In this document: piece after piece, positions 37,319 to 46,645 of the stretch
Layout: each line of letters opens with the position of its first letter
Position numbering within the stretch: the stretch's first letter is position 1
From: Acidobacteriota bacterium
Lineage (GTDB): Bacteria; Acidobacteriota; Blastocatellia; Pyrinomonadales; Pyrinomonadaceae
Assembly: GCA_019239425.1 (NCBI GenBank)
Contig: JAFAZX010000081.1
Location: 38,721-102,720 of the forward strand
DNA: 64,000 nucleotides
Direction of reading: 5' to 3'
Notes under the pieces: generated by a model
What the model saw: only the letters and a program-made list of their open reading frames with translations
Database searches by the model: none
What the model was told of the DNA's origin: nothing
Translations under genes and position numbers: made by a program

Positions 37319-37828
37319 TTGAAACGAAGTCTGAAGATCACACTCGCACTCGCCGCGCTCCAACTCTGCGCGGCGCTCCCGGCGCCCGCCCGCGCAGCGG
37401 CGGCGCACGACCCGAAGACCACGGTGCGGAGGCCGACGATGACCCAACGCCGTTCGAAGGGCGCACGCCGGCGCGCGCCCGACGCGCTCACGCCGGGCGT
37501 GTGGGGCGGCCCGCACATAAGCTTCACGGTGACGGAGACCGGCGCGAGCGTCGAGTACGACTGCGCGCACGGGACGGTGGCAGGGAAGATCGTCGTGGAC
37601 GCGCAGGGCCGCTTCGGCGTCAACGGCCGGCACTTCGAGGAGCACGGCGGCCCCGTGCGCGCCACCGAAATCGAGGAGGAGGGCGCGGGCGGCTACCGCG
37701 TGCGGCTGAGCGGCCGCGTCGGCGGCAGCCTGATGAAGCTCACCGTCACGCGAGCGGACACGCGCGAAGTCATCGGCACCTTCAACCTCGCGCGCGACAG
37801 GGAACCCAACCTCACCAAGTGCCGCTGA
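37319..37828 (+). CDS. Small secreted protein of unknown function
   Basis: 169 aa from a TTG at 37319, supported by AGAGGAAGG upstream and a signal peptide (LKITLALAALQLCAALPAPARA). The mature part: a basic linker, then GVWGGPHISFTVTETGASVEYDCAHGTV and a beta-rich core (VRLSGRVGGSLMKLTVTRAD), ending with a Cys. The two cysteines could form a disulfide. The ORF-track frame starts far upstream in antisense-like sequence and is not accepted. The stop overlaps the next ATG (TGATG). Confidence 0.75.
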   Translation: MKRSLKITLALAALQLCAALPAPARAAAAHDPKTTVRRPTMTQRRSKGARRRAPDALTPGVWGGPHISFTVTETGASVEYDCAHGTVAGKIVVDAQGRFGVNGRHFEEHGGPVRATEIEEEGAGGYRVRLSGRVGGSLMKLTVTRADTREVIGTFNLARDREPNLTKCR

Positions 37829-38298
37829 TGTCATACCTGGTTGACGGCAACAACGTGATGGCGCAGCGCGTCGGCTGGCACAGGGACAAGCCCGGCGCGC
37901 GGCGTCGGCTGTTAGGGGAGCTGGCGCGGTTCGCGCGGGAGGCGGGCGTGACCGTCGAGGCCGTCTTCGACGGCGCGCCCGACGAGTTCTTCCCCGACGG
38001 CTCTCACTTCATGGGCGTGCGCGTCTTCTACGCCGAGCGCGGCCGTGACGCGGACGCGCGCATCAAGCACCTGGTCGAGGCGTCGCGCGAGCGCCGGACG
38101 TTGAAGGTCGTCACCTCCGACCGCGCCCTGGCCGACTACGTCCGCCGCTGCGGCGCGGAGGTCATACGCTCCGGCGACTTCCGCCGCCGCCTCGAAGCCC
38201 TCTCCGCCGACAACAAGGAAGAGGACGCGCGCGGCGGCGTCAAAGAGTCAGAACTCGGCGAGTGGCTCTATTACTTCGGTGCCGACCCCGATGAATGA
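37828..38298 (+). CDS. NYN-domain (YacP-like) putative ribonuclease
   Basis: 156 aa from ATG 37828, overlapping the previous stop by one base. The PIN-like NYN fold is shown by YLVDGNNVMAQRVG (acidic site and NN), VEAVFDGAPDEFFP, VRVFYAERGRDADARIKHLVE and LKVVTSDRALADYVRRCGAEV. These acidic residues match the metal site of NYN nucleases such as Rae1/YacP, which cuts mRNA on ribosomes in Bacillus. The C-terminal extension is acidic. Confidence 0.88.
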   Translation: MSYLVDGNNVMAQRVGWHRDKPGARRRLLGELARFAREAGVTVEAVFDGAPDEFFPDGSHFMGVRVFYAERGRDADARIKHLVEASRERRTLKVVTSDRALADYVRRCGAEVIRSGDFRRRLEALSADNKEEDARGGVKESELGEWLYYFGADPDE

Positions 38299-38300
38299 AG

Positions 38301-38383
38301 GCAGTAGGCAGTAGGCAGATGGCAGTAGGCAGTTGAAGAACTATGTCTTAAATGCCTACTCCCATCTGCCTACTGCCTACTGC
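38301..38383. repeat. Heptamer palindrome, CAGTAGG family (convergent genes)
   Basis: 31-nt arms (38301-38331, 38353-38383) pair at 30 positions, with the CAGATGG variant mirrored. The array continues toward 38398, where an AGTAGGC unit provides the stop codon of the FKBP gene. Confidence 0.95.
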
Positions 38384-38390
38384 TTTCCGC

Positions 38391-38822
38391 CTACTCTTTC
38401 CCCACCAGCTCGACATCGAAGATGAGCTTCTGGCCGGCGAGGGGGTGGTTGCCGTCGATGGTGACGTGTGTGTCCGTGACTTCGGTGACGACGACTTCGA
38501 GCTGGCTGCCGTCCTGTAGCGGGAGGCCGAAGTGCATCCCGACCTGCGGCTCGACGGGGAACTGCGCCGCCTCGCGCGAGACCTGCGTGACGAGCTGCTC
38601 GCGGCGCGGGCCGTAGGCGTCTTCGGACTCGATCTCGACCGTCTTCGAGTCGCCGACGTTCAAGCCCCGCACGGCCTCGTCGAAGCCCGGGATGACCTCG
38701 CCGGCCCCGACCGTAAACTCCAGAGGGTCGCCGTCGCGCGAGGAGTCGAAGACCTGCCCGTCTTCGAGCCGCCCCGTGTAGTGCACGCGCACCCGGTCGC
38801 CGTTTTTCGCCGGCTCTGTCAT
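38391..38822 (-). CDS. FKBP-type peptidyl-prolyl isomerase (SlyD-like)
   Basis: 143 aa from ATG 38822, chosen for the GGAGG upstream and the conserved start MTEPAKNGDRVRVHYTGRL. Seen: FKBP motifs DGQVFDSSRDGDPLEFTVG, EVIPGFDEAVRGLNVGDSKT, and a SlyD-type insert-in-flap domain (EDAYGPRREQLV, DGNHPLAGQKLIFDVELV). It catalyses cis-trans prolyl isomerisation and acts as a chaperone; there is no His-rich tail. The terminal stop is repeat-derived. Confidence 0.93.
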   Translation of the reverse strand: MTEPAKNGDRVRVHYTGRLEDGQVFDSSRDGDPLEFTVGAGEVIPGFDEAVRGLNVGDSKTVEIESEDAYGPRREQLVTQVSREAAQFPVEPQVGMHFGLPLQDGSQLEVVVTEVTDTHVTIDGNHPLAGQKLIFDVELVGKE

Positions 38823-38927
38823 AATCGCCCTCCGTCCGCGTTGTAACGTTTGCCGAAGCATCGCACAAACGTCTCCCAAAGGCCAGCCGCCGGCCCGCGG
38901 CGGCACTCACCGACGAGAGAGCCGCAG

Positions 38928-41171
38928 ATGAAAAGAGACCTCGCCCTTACCCTCGCACTCCTTCTGGCTTTTACGCAGACGCCCGCGCAGACGAACACGC
39001 CCGCGCCGCAGCAACCGTCCCAGCCTTCGCAGACCCCGACCCCGGAAGACGGCCCCGAGGACGACGTGGTGCGCATCACCTCGAACCTCGTGCAGTTCGA
39101 CGCCGTGGTGACGGACAAGCAGGGGCGCCACGTCGCCGACCTGCGGCCCGAAGAGTTCGAAGTCTTCGTGGACGGCCGGCGGCAGGAGATCACCAACTTC
39201 ACCTTCGTCGCGGGCGCTACGGAGGCCGGCCGCGTCGCGCAGCCCGTCGCGCGCCCCGACAGGTCGGCCAAGTCTGTGCCCGCGCCGCCCGTCCCTTCCG
39301 CGCCGCCGCGCGCCTCGCAGGTGCGGCGCACCATCGCGCTCGTCGCGGACGACCTCGGCACCTCCTTTCAAGACATCGTCGGCGTGCGCCGCGCGCTCAA
39401 GAAGTTCGTGGACGAGCAGATGCAGCCGGGCGACCTCGTCGCCATCATGCGCACGTCGGCGGGCATGGGCGCGCTGCAACAGTTCACGACCGACAGGCAG
39501 CTCCTCTACCGCGCCATCGAGCGCGTGCGCTGGAACCCGCAGGGTCGCGCGGGCGTCGGCACCTTCGCGCCGCTCGAACCCGACCCGCTCGAAGAGGCGG
39601 GCTCGATGACCGGGCGCAAGCCGGGCGGCGGCGACAGGAAGCAGGTCGGCGAGGACGAAGACGAGGACGAGAAGAACGCCTCCAAGTCCGTGGACGAGTT
39701 CCGCGAGGGCGTCTTCACCGTCGGCACGCTCGGCGCCATCGGCTACGTCGTGCGCGGGATGAAGGAGCTGCCCGGCCGCAAGTCGGTCGTCGTCTTCTCC
39801 GGCGGCTTCCAGATTTACAGAGACCCGAGCCGCACACAGGATCACCGCAACACCGAGCGCATCATCGAGAACCTGCGCCGCCTGACCGACCAGGCCAACC
39901 GCGCCTCGGTCGTCATCTACACGGTGGACGCGCGCGGCCTCGCGGTGACCGGCCTCACGGCGGCCGACCAGTTCAACCCGAAGGCCGGCGCGGCCCCCGA
40001 CTTCTCGGGCGTCAACGACCGCAACGACGAGCTGCTCCGCAACCAGGAGGGACTCTCTTACCTCGCCGAGCAGACCGGCGGCATCTTCGTCAAGAACACG
40101 AACGACCTCGCCGGCGGCATGGAGCGCATCCTCGACGACCAGAAGGGCTACTACCTCATCGGCTTCCGCCCCTCCGAAGAAGTCTTCCGGCCCGAGCAGG
40201 GCAAGACGCGCTTCAACAAGTTCGAGGTCAGGCTCAAGCGCTCGGGCCTCAACGTCCGCACGCGCGCGGGCTTCTACGGCTTCGCCGAAGGCGACCGGAA
40301 GCCCGCGCCGCGCACGCGCAGCGAGCAGCTGATGGCGGCGCTCACCTCGCCGCTCGCCTCGGGCGGGCTGACGCTGCGCCTGACTTCGCTCTTCAGCAGC
40401 CCCTCGGAGAAGAATGCGGTCGTCGACTCGCTCCTCCACATCGACGCGAGCCAGTTGAAGCTGGTGGACGAGGCCGACGGCTGGAAGAAGGCCGTCATCG
40501 ACCTGGTCGCCGTCACCTTCGGCGAGAACGGCGGGGCGCTGGACGAGTTCAACCGCACCGAGACCATCCGCGCGCGCGGCGAGGGCCTCCAGCGGATGCT
40601 CTCCGAAGGGCTCGTCTACATGATGAAGGTGCCGCTCAAGAAGCCGGGCGCCTACCAGCTCCGCGTCGCCGTGCGCGACTCGCAGACGGAGAAGGTCGGC
40701 TCGGCCAGCCAGTTCATAGAGGTGCCCGACCTCTCGAAAGGGCGGCTCGCGCTCTCGGGCGTCGTCCTCACCTCGGCGCAGGACGACGGCCCCCGGGCCG
40801 GCGCAGCGGAACAGGCTCCGGGGCACGACCTCCTGCGCGACGCGACCGTGCGCCGCTTCCGCCGGGGCGCGGCGCTCGACTTCGTCTACCACATCTACAA
40901 CGCGAAGGCCGACCGCGCCACGGGGCGGCCGCGCCTGCTGACGCAGGTGCGCCTCTTCCGCGACGGCCAGCCCGTCTTCGACGGCCCCGCCGCGCCCTTC
41001 GACCCCGGCCCGCAGGCGGACGTCGCGCGCCTCAAGGCCGGCAGCCGCATCCAGCTCGGCCTGAACCTCACGCCCGGCGAATACGTCCTCCAACTCGTCG
41101 TCACAGACCAACTGTCCAGGGGTGCCCGCGCCACCGCCACGCAATGGCTCGACTTCGAGATCGTCAAGTAG
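38928..41171 (+). CDS. Secreted VWFA-related acidobacterial-domain protein
   Basis: 747 aa from ATG 38928 (signal peptide LALTLALLLAFTQTPAQ). The N-terminal block VVRITSNLVQFDAVVTDKQG, ADLRPEEFEVFVDGRRQEI is the hallmark of the VWFA-related acidobacterial domain (TIGR03436), followed by a degenerate VWA fold (TIALVADDLGTSFQDIVGVR, GRKSVVVFSGGFQI). The C-terminal ~280 residues look like beta-sandwich domains. The family is strongly expanded in Acidobacteria, which supports the host assignment. Exact function is unknown. Confidence 0.93.
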   Translation: MKRDLALTLALLLAFTQTPAQTNTPAPQQPSQPSQTPTPEDGPEDDVVRITSNLVQFDAVVTDKQGRHVADLRPEEFEVFVDGRRQEITNFTFVAGATEAGRVAQPVARPDRSAKSVPAPPVPSAPPRASQVRRTIALVADDLGTSFQDIVGVRRALKKFVDEQMQPGDLVAIMRTSAGMGALQQFTTDRQLLYRAIERVRWNPQGRAGVGTFAPLEPDPLEEAGSMTGRKPGGGDRKQVGEDEDEDEKNASKSVDEFREGVFTVGTLGAIGYVVRGMKELPGRKSVVVFSGGFQIYRDPSRTQDHRNTERIIENLRRLTDQANRASVVIYTVDARGLAVTGLTAADQFNPKAGAAPDFSGVNDRNDELLRNQEGLSYLAEQTGGIFVKNTNDLAGGMERILDDQKGYYLIGFRPSEEVFRPEQGKTRFNKFEVRLKRSGLNVRTRAGFYGFAEGDRKPAPRTRSEQLMAALTSPLASGGLTLRLTSLFSSPSEKNAVVDSLLHIDASQLKLVDEADGWKKAVIDLVAVTFGENGGALDEFNRTETIRARGEGLQRMLSEGLVYMMKVPLKKPGAYQLRVAVRDSQTEKVGSASQFIEVPDLSKGRLALSGVVLTSAQDDGPRAGAAEQAPGHDLLRDATVRRFRRGAALDFVYHIYNAKADRATGRPRLLTQVRLFRDGQPVFDGPAAPFDPGPQADVARLKAGSRIQLGLNLTPGEYVLQLVVTDQLSRGARATATQWLDFEIVK

Positions 41172-41190
41172 CGCGGCCCGTGACGGGAAC

Positions 41191-41312
41191 GTGAACCGTA
41201 AACCGTAAACCGTGACGAGAAAGAACCGACTTCTTCTTGTCACGGTTTACGGTTTACGGTTTACTGTCTACAGGCCCGCTCACTTATCACGGTTGACGGT
41301 TCACGGTTCACG
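41191..41312. repeat. Heptamer palindrome, CCGTAAA family, with extra third array
   Basis: 31-nt arms (41191-41221, 41234-41264) pair at 29 positions. A third run of four related units (TCACGGT, TGACGGT) at 41287-41312 is also complementary to the left arm, so alternative hairpins are possible. It ends 6 nt before the next ATG. Confidence 0.92.
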
Positions 41313-41318
41313 TCTCTT

Positions 41319-43628
41319 ATGGCACTCCTGTTCGCCGCCGCGCTCTTCGTCAGCGCGTTCATGCTCTTCTGGGTTCAGCCGCTCGCGGGCAAGATGCTTC
41401 TGCCCCTGCTCGGCGGGACGCCCGCCGTCTGGAACACCTGCATGCTCTTCTTTCAGGCGTTGCTGCTCGCGGGCTACGCCTACGCTCTGGCGCTGGCGCG
41501 CTGGCTGTCGGCCCTGGCGCAGGCCGCGGTGCACCTGGCGCTGCTCGCGGTGGCCGCGCTGGCCCTGCCCATCGCCTTGAACGCGGCCGCGGCCGGCGGC
41601 GTGCCCGAGGGCGCGAGTCCCGAGTGGTGGCTGTTGAAGACTCTGCTTTTGACGGTCGGGCCGCCCTTCTTCGTGCTCTCGGCCAGCGCGCCCCTGCTGC
41701 AAGGCTGGTTCGCGCGCACGCGCGCCGAGTCGGCCGAAGACCCTTACTACCTCTACGCGGCGAGCAACGCCGGGAGCCTCTTCGCGCTGCTCGGCTTCCC
41801 GGCCTTGCTCGAGCCGGCGCTCACGCTCGGCCAGCAGAGCCGCGCCTGGTCTTTCGCCTACGGCGCGCTCTTCGTCCTCTTCGCCGCCTGCGCCGCCGTG
41901 GCCGTGCGCGCGCGCGGGCGAGTCGGACGAGACGAAACGCGCGAAGCTTCCCCCGCCGAGCCTTTGAGTTTGAAGCGGCGGCTGCGCTGGGTCGTGCTGG
42001 CGTTCGTGCCTTCGAGCCTCGTGCTCGGCGTGACGACGCACGTCACGACCGACCTCGTGGCCGTGCCGCTGCTATGGGTCATCCCGCTCGCGCTCTACCT
42101 CCTGAGTTTCGTCTTCGTCTTCGCGCGCGGCTTCAAGCTCCCGCGCGGCTTCGCGGCGCGCGTGGTGCCGGCCGCGGCGGTGCTGGTCTCGATGGTCTAC
42201 CTGTCGGGCGCGACGCGGCCCGCCTGGTTCCTCATCATCTTCCACCTCGCCTTCCTCTTCGCGGCCGCGCTCGTCTGCCACGGCCAGTTGGCCTCTGACC
42301 GCCCCGCGGCCTCGCGCCTCGCGGAGTTCTACCTGTGCCTCGCCCTGGGCGGCGTGCTCGGCGGACTCTTCAACGCGGTCGTCGCGCCGCTCGTCTTCAA
42401 CTACGTGACCGAGTACCCGCTCGTCATCCTGCTCGCGACCTACCTGCGCCCCGCCTACCGCAAGTCGAGCGGCACGCTGCTGGGGCTGCGCCTCGGCGCG
42501 AAGAAGAAGGATGAGAGCGCCGCTGTCGAAAACGAAGAGCCGTTTGAGACGGTCGAGGGCGACGGCGCGGAGAAGCGTTGGGGCCTGCTCGACCTGCTGC
42601 TGCCGCTGGTGATTGGGCTGCTCGCGGCGGCGCTCATGCTCGTCACGCAGCGGTTCGAGCTGACGCCGGTCGAGCGCGCGGCCCTGACGCTCGGCGTCCC
42701 GCTCTTCCTGCTCAACCACTTCTTCGCGCCGCGCCCCGTCCGGTTCACGCTCGGCCTCGGCGCGGTCATGCTGGCGACGCTGCTCTTCGCCGAGTGGGGG
42801 AGCGACCGCACGCTGCACGCGTCGCGCAACTTCTACGGGACGCACCGCGTCCAGGGCGCAGGGGACGACTCGGTGCACTGGCTGAACCACGGCAGCACGC
42901 TCCACGGCAAGCAGTACATGGACGCCGCGCACCGCTGCGAGCCGGTCTCTTATTATCATCGCGAGGGGCCGCTCGGCTCCGTCTTCCGGCACGTCCACGA
43001 GAAGCGCGAGGCGGCGGGCGTGGCCGCGCCGCTCTCGGTCGCCGTCGTCGGCCTCGGCGCGGGCACGACCTCGGCCTACTCGCGCGCGGGCGAGGCGTGG
43101 ACGTTCTACGAGATCGACCCGCAGGTCGGCGACATCGCGCGCGACCCGAGGCTCTTCACCTACCTCTCGGAGTGCGCGGGCGCGCGGCCGAACGTCGTGC
43201 TCGGCGACGCGCGGCTGCGTCTGCGCGAGGCGACGCCCGAAGCTTACGACCTCATCGTGCTCGACGCCTTCAGCTCGGACGCGGTGCCCGCGCACCTCAT
43301 GACGCGCGAGGCGCTCGCGCTCTACGTCTCGAAGCTGAAGCCCGGCGGCCTCGTCGCCTTCCACGTCTCGAACCGCAGCCTCCAGCTCGAACGGGTCGCG
43401 GGCGGCATCGCGAAGGACGCGGGCCTCGCCGCGCGCATCTTCGACGACGGGAGGCAGGGCGCAGACTTCGGCCTCGACGCCTCGACCTGGGTCGCCGTCG
43501 CGCGGGCCGACACAGACTTCGGCCCGCTCGCCTCCGACACCAACTGGCCCGAGTTCGACAGAGACGTCTACAAACTCGAAGTCTGGCGCGACGACTTCTC
43601 CGACATCCTCAGCGTCTTCAGGTGGTGA
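41319..43628 (+). CDS. Membrane protein fused to spermidine synthase-like domain
   Basis: 769 aa. The N-terminal ~470 residues are polytopic (opening FAAALFVSAFMLFWVQPLAGKMLLPLLGGTP, about 12-14 helices). The C-terminal ~220 residues form a SAM-binding spermidine synthase-like domain (VAVVGLGAGTTSAYSRAGE, FYEIDPQVGDIA, VVLGDARLRLREATPEAYDL, IVLDAFSSDAVPAHL). Such fusions are widespread, but polyamine synthesis has not been generally shown for them. No Shine-Dalgarno sequence; the start codon follows a repeat by 6 nt and the stop lies in the next repeat. Confidence 0.88.
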   Translation: MALLFAAALFVSAFMLFWVQPLAGKMLLPLLGGTPAVWNTCMLFFQALLLAGYAYALALARWLSALAQAAVHLALLAVAALALPIALNAAAAGGVPEGASPEWWLLKTLLLTVGPPFFVLSASAPLLQGWFARTRAESAEDPYYLYAASNAGSLFALLGFPALLEPALTLGQQSRAWSFAYGALFVLFAACAAVAVRARGRVGRDETREASPAEPLSLKRRLRWVVLAFVPSSLVLGVTTHVTTDLVAVPLLWVIPLALYLLSFVFVFARGFKLPRGFAARVVPAAAVLVSMVYLSGATRPAWFLIIFHLAFLFAAALVCHGQLASDRPAASRLAEFYLCLALGGVLGGLFNAVVAPLVFNYVTEYPLVILLATYLRPAYRKSSGTLLGLRLGAKKKDESAAVENEEPFETVEGDGAEKRWGLLDLLLPLVIGLLAAALMLVTQRFELTPVERAALTLGVPLFLLNHFFAPRPVRFTLGLGAVMLATLLFAEWGSDRTLHASRNFYGTHRVQGAGDDSVHWLNHGSTLHGKQYMDAAHRCEPVSYYHREGPLGSVFRHVHEKREAAGVAAPLSVAVVGLGAGTTSAYSRAGEAWTFYEIDPQVGDIARDPRLFTYLSECAGARPNVVLGDARLRLREATPEAYDLIVLDAFSSDAVPAHLMTREALALYVSKLKPGGLVAFHVSNRSLQLERVAGGIAKDAGLAARIFDDGRQGADFGLDASTWVAVARADTDFGPLASDTNWPEFDRDVYKLEVWRDDFSDILSVFRW

Positions 43629-43698
43629 ATGGTGAATGGTGAACGGTGAACGGAGACCCCGACTTCACCATTCACCATTTACCATTTACCATTCACCA
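43623..43698. repeat. Heptamer palindrome, TGAATGG family
   Basis: 28-nt arms (43623-43650, 43664-43691) pair at 25 positions. Units TGAATGG/TGAACGG on the left and complements of TGAATGG/TAAATGG on the right, extending to 43698. It contains the upstream stop codon and ends 2 nt before the selB ATG. Confidence 0.92.
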
Positions 43699-43700
43699 AC

Positions 43701-45614
43701 ATGCGATCTGTCATCGTCGGCACGGCCGGCCACATCGACCACGGGAAGACGACTCTGGTGCGCGCGCTGACGGGCGTGGACGCCGACCGCCTGCCCGAGG
43801 AGAAGCGTCGCGGCATCACCATCGACCTCGGGTTCGCCGAGCTGGACTTGGGCGACGTGCGCGTCGGCTTCGTGGACGTGCCCGGCCACGAGCGCTTCGT
43901 CAAGAACATGCTCGCCGGCGCGCACGGCATCGACCTCGTCGCGCTGGTCATCGCCGCGGACGAGGGCGTGATGCCGCAGACGCGCGAGCACTTCGACATC
44001 TGCCGCCTGCTCGGAGTCAAAGCCGGGCTGGTCGTTTTGACGAAGGCGGACGCGGTGGACGAAGAGTTGCTCGAACTCGTCCGGCTCGAAGCGTCGGAGC
44101 TGGTCGCCGGCTCTTTCCTCGAAGGCGCGCCGGTCGTGGCCGCGAGCGCGCGGACGGGGCAGGGCATTGAAGAGCTGAAGGAGGTTTTGCGCGCGGCGGC
44201 GCTCGCGGCGCCCGAGCGTTCGGGGGACGAGGTGGCGCGGCTGCCCGTCGACCGCTCGTTCACGATGCGCGGCTTCGGCGCGGTGGCGACGGGCACGCTC
44301 GTCGCGGGCGAGATTAGGGAGGGCGAAGAGTTGGAGCTTCTCCCCACGGGGACGCGCGTGCGCGTGCGCGGGCTTCAGGTGCACGGCGCGAGCGTGCACG
44401 AGGCGCGCGCGGGGCAGAGGACTGCCGTGAACCTCGGCGGCGTCGAGACGGCGGGCGTCGAGCGCGGGATGGTGCTCGCGCCCGTGGGTCGCCTGCGGCC
44501 GACGCAGATTATGGACGCGCGCGTCACGGTGCTCGCCGACGCGCCGCGACCCTTGCGCGCGCGGCAGCGCGTCCGCGTCCACCACGGCGCGTTGGAAGCG
44601 CTGGCGCGCGTCTCCGTGCTCGAAGAGTCAGGCGAGGTCGCGCCGGGCTCCGCGGGTCTCGTGCAGTTGCGCCTCGAATCGCCAATCGTCGCGCTCCCCG
44701 GCGACCGCTTCATCCTGCGCACGTACTCGCCGCAGCAGACGTTCGCGGGCGGCGTCGTCCTCGACGCTCACGCCCAGAAGCACCGCGGCCGCGAGCGCGC
44801 GTCGGCGCGCTCCGCGCTTAAAGCCTTCGAAGGCGCAGACCCGGGCGCGCGGCTCGCCTTCTTCGTCGAATCGGCGGGCGAGCGCGGGCTGCGCCGCGAG
44901 GAGGCCGCGGCGCGCACGGGCTGGCGCGACGACCGTTTGGCCTCCGCCGTCTCGGAGGCAGAGCGGCGCGGCCCGGTCGTCGAGGCCGAAGGGGTTCTGG
45001 TTTCTAAAGACGTTCTGGAAAGGCTGCGGCGCGCGGCGGTCGAAGAGGTCGAGGCGCACCACCGGCGCGAGCCGCTTTCGAAGGGCCTCGCGCGCGAGAC
45101 TCTGCGCGAAAAGGTCTTCACGCACGCCGCACCCGAGGTCTTCCGGGCCGCGTTGAAGAAGGCTGAAGAAGAGGGCGCGCTCGTCGCGGAGCGCGACCTC
45201 GTGCGCGCGGCCGGCCACAGCCTCGACCTCTCGCCCGCGGACGCCGCGCTGCGCGACCGGCTCGAAGCGGTCTACCGCGACGCGGCGCTCGAAGCGCCCG
45301 CGCTCGAAGACGCGTTCGCGCGCGCGGGCGGCGCGGGCGCGCGGCGCGAACACCTGCGCAAACTCCTCCAACTCCTCCTCGACGCGGGCGCGCTCGTGCG
45401 CGTCAAGGAAGACCTCCTCCTCCACCGCGACCCGCTCGAACACCTCACGGCGGCGCTGCGCGACTACGCCGCGCGCACCCCCGACCGCCTCATCGACGTG
45501 GCCGCCTTCAAAGAACTCTCCGGCGTCTCGCGCAAGTACGCCATCCCGCTCCTCGAATACTTCGACCGCGAGCGCGTCACCAGACGGGCCGGGGATAAGA
45601 GGCTGATTCTGTGA
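43701..45614 (+). CDS. selB: Selenocysteine-specific elongation factor SelB
   Basis: 637 aa GTPase that carries Sec-tRNA to UGA codons with a SECIS element. Seen: G1 [19 protein letters not shown], the SelB-type switch [19 protein letters not shown]3 [16 protein letters not shown]4 LTKAD, then EF-Tu-like domains 2 and 3 and C-terminal winged-helix repeats ([20 protein letters not shown] is the RNA-binding module). It implies the genome makes selenoproteins, but selA, selC and selD are not in the window. Start codon 2 nt after a repeat, no Shine-Dalgarno sequence. Confidence 0.96.
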   Translation: MRSVIVGTAGHIDHGKTTLVRALTGVDADRLPEEKRRGITIDLGFAELDLGDVRVGFVDVPGHERFVKNMLAGAHGIDLVALVIAADEGVMPQTREHFDICRLLGVKAGLVVLTKADAVDEELLELVRLEASELVAGSFLEGAPVVAASARTGQGIEELKEVLRAAALAAPERSGDEVARLPVDRSFTMRGFGAVATGTLVAGEIREGEELELLPTGTRVRVRGLQVHGASVHEARAGQRTAVNLGGVETAGVERGMVLAPVGRLRPTQIMDARVTVLADAPRPLRARQRVRVHHGALEALARVSVLEESGEVAPGSAGLVQLRLESPIVALPGDRFILRTYSPQQTFAGGVVLDAHAQKHRGRERASARSALKAFEGADPGARLAFFVESAGERGLRREEAAARTGWRDDRLASAVSEAERRGPVVEAEGVLVSKDVLERLRRAAVEEVEAHHRREPLSKGLARETLREKVFTHAAPEVFRAALKKAEEEGALVAERDLVRAAGHSLDLSPADAALRDRLEAVYRDAALEAPALEDAFARAGGAGARREHLRKLLQLLLDAGALVRVKEDLLLHRDPLEHLTAALRDYAARTPDRLIDVAAFKELSGVSRKYAIPLLEYFDRERVTRRAGDKRLIL

Positions 45615-45669
45615 AGGGTGCTGGGTGCTGGGTAAGAACAGGCTTTTTACCCAGCACCCAGCACCCTTC
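45613..45669. repeat. Heptamer palindrome, GGTGCTG family
   Basis: Perfect 23-nt arms (45613-45635, 45647-45669) with an 11-nt loop ending in TTT, starting within the selB stop codon. It would also work as a terminator-like hairpin. Confidence 0.95.
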
Positions 45670-45689
45670 CCCTTTCCCCCACAAACCCC

Positions 45690-45718
45690 TTGCGTCCGGC
45701 GGGGCGCGGCGCTAACAT
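45690..45718 (+). promoter_or_regulatory. Promoter for the small membrane protein gene
   Basis: TTGCGT, 17-nt spacer, TAACAT, ~120 nt before the ATG at 45837. Confidence 0.45.
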
Positions 45719-45836
45719 AGCGGCGAATCCAGAAGCAATACCGTCGGAAGCAAAACCCGGCAAATACTCCAGAGCTTTTTCGGCTTAATTTAAGAAGCCG
45801 TCGAGATTCAGACTAACCGAACTCAGGAGGTTCAAG

Positions 45837-46055
45837 ATGAAGAGTCTGGTTGACGCTCTGCTTGGGATCGTTGGGGTCGCCGCGCTGGTCTTTGCAATCT
45901 GGCAGTTCTACCTCTTCGCCGCGACGACCGACCCGCAGGGGAACACGCCGCACCTCTGGAAGGCCATCGCGGGCTTTGTGGTGCTCTGCGTCTGCGCGCT
46001 CGCCATCTTCCTGCGCCACTCGGGGGCGGAAGAGGAGATACACATCACGCAGTGA
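45837..46055 (+). CDS. Small two-helix membrane protein
   Basis: 72 aa; ATG after AGGAGG. Two hydrophobic helices (ALLGIVGVAALVFAIWQFYLFA and AIAGFVVLCVCALAIFLRH) and an acidic C-terminus (EEEIHITQ). No family was recognised. The strong ribosome site and clean topology support a real gene. It is followed by another small membrane protein. Confidence 0.8.
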   Translation: MKSLVDALLGIVGVAALVFAIWQFYLFAATTDPQGNTPHLWKAIAGFVVLCVCALAIFLRHSGAEEEIHITQ

Positions 46056-46196
46056 CGGGCCGCGCGCCGCTCCCGTCCCGCCGACCGCGTCACGCTCGAA
46101 AGGCGCCGCGGGCGCCGTCGCGAACGAAAGCCGACGGCGCCCGCGGCGCGTCGCTTTTAGACACCCCGGCCCCGCGGGCGGGGAAGGACTAGCCAG

Positions 46197-46568
46197 ATGC
46201 TCCTCTCCTACACGGCGGCGCTCGCGCAGGTGCGCACCCCTTCCTACTTCCCCTGGATCGCGTTCGGGCTGCTCAGCCTGGGCGGCCTGGGCTGGCTCAT
46301 CGCGGCGGCCCTGGGCTTCGCGCGCGCCCGCGCCTTCGGCGAGTCGCCGCGCTGGTTCGCCATCTCGGCCGTCTGCCTGCTGCTCTACCACATACAGATT
46401 TTCGTCTTCGTCATCTACGGCATCAGCGGGCAGAACCCCGAGAGCCTGCTCGCGATGGGCGCCTTCTTCAACCTCTTCGTCGCGCTCGGCGCCGTCTGCG
46501 CCATCATCGGCTTCATGCGCATGAACGACCCGCGCACGCGGCCGCTGGGAGGGGAAGAGCTGGACTGA
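46197..46568 (+). CDS. Small membrane protein of unknown function
   Basis: 123 aa with three or four hydrophobic helices (WIAFGLLSLGGLGWLIAAALG, WFAISAVCLLLYHIQIFVFVIYG, LLAMGAFFNLFVALGAVCAIIGF) and a short charged tail. No family was recognised. It is likely co-transcribed with the 72-aa gene 141 nt upstream, and ends at a strong bidirectional terminator. Confidence 0.75.
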   Translation: MLLSYTAALAQVRTPSYFPWIAFGLLSLGGLGWLIAAALGFARARAFGESPRWFAISAVCLLLYHIQIFVFVIYGISGQNPESLLAMGAFFNLFVALGAVCAIIGFMRMNDPRTRPLGGEELD

Positions 46569-46584
46569 GCTTTTCATCGAAGAC

Positions 46585-46631
46585 AAAAGGAGAAGCCCCT
46601 CCCGCTCGCGGCCGGAGGGGCTTCTCCTTTT
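46585..46631. terminator. Bidirectional Rho-independent terminator
   Basis: Perfect 18-bp stem with arms 46585-46602 and 46614-46631 (AAAAGGAGAAGCCCCTCC and its complement), 11-nt loop. A/T-rich ends on both sides suit convergent transcription from the left gene and hemB. Confidence 0.9.
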
Positions 46632-46645
46632 AACTGACGACCGAC

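Noticed and set aside
45615-45836. Selenocysteine tRNA gene next to selB
   Set aside because: No cloverleaf with a long variable arm or TCA anticodon could be drawn; the gap holds a heptamer palindrome and a promoter.
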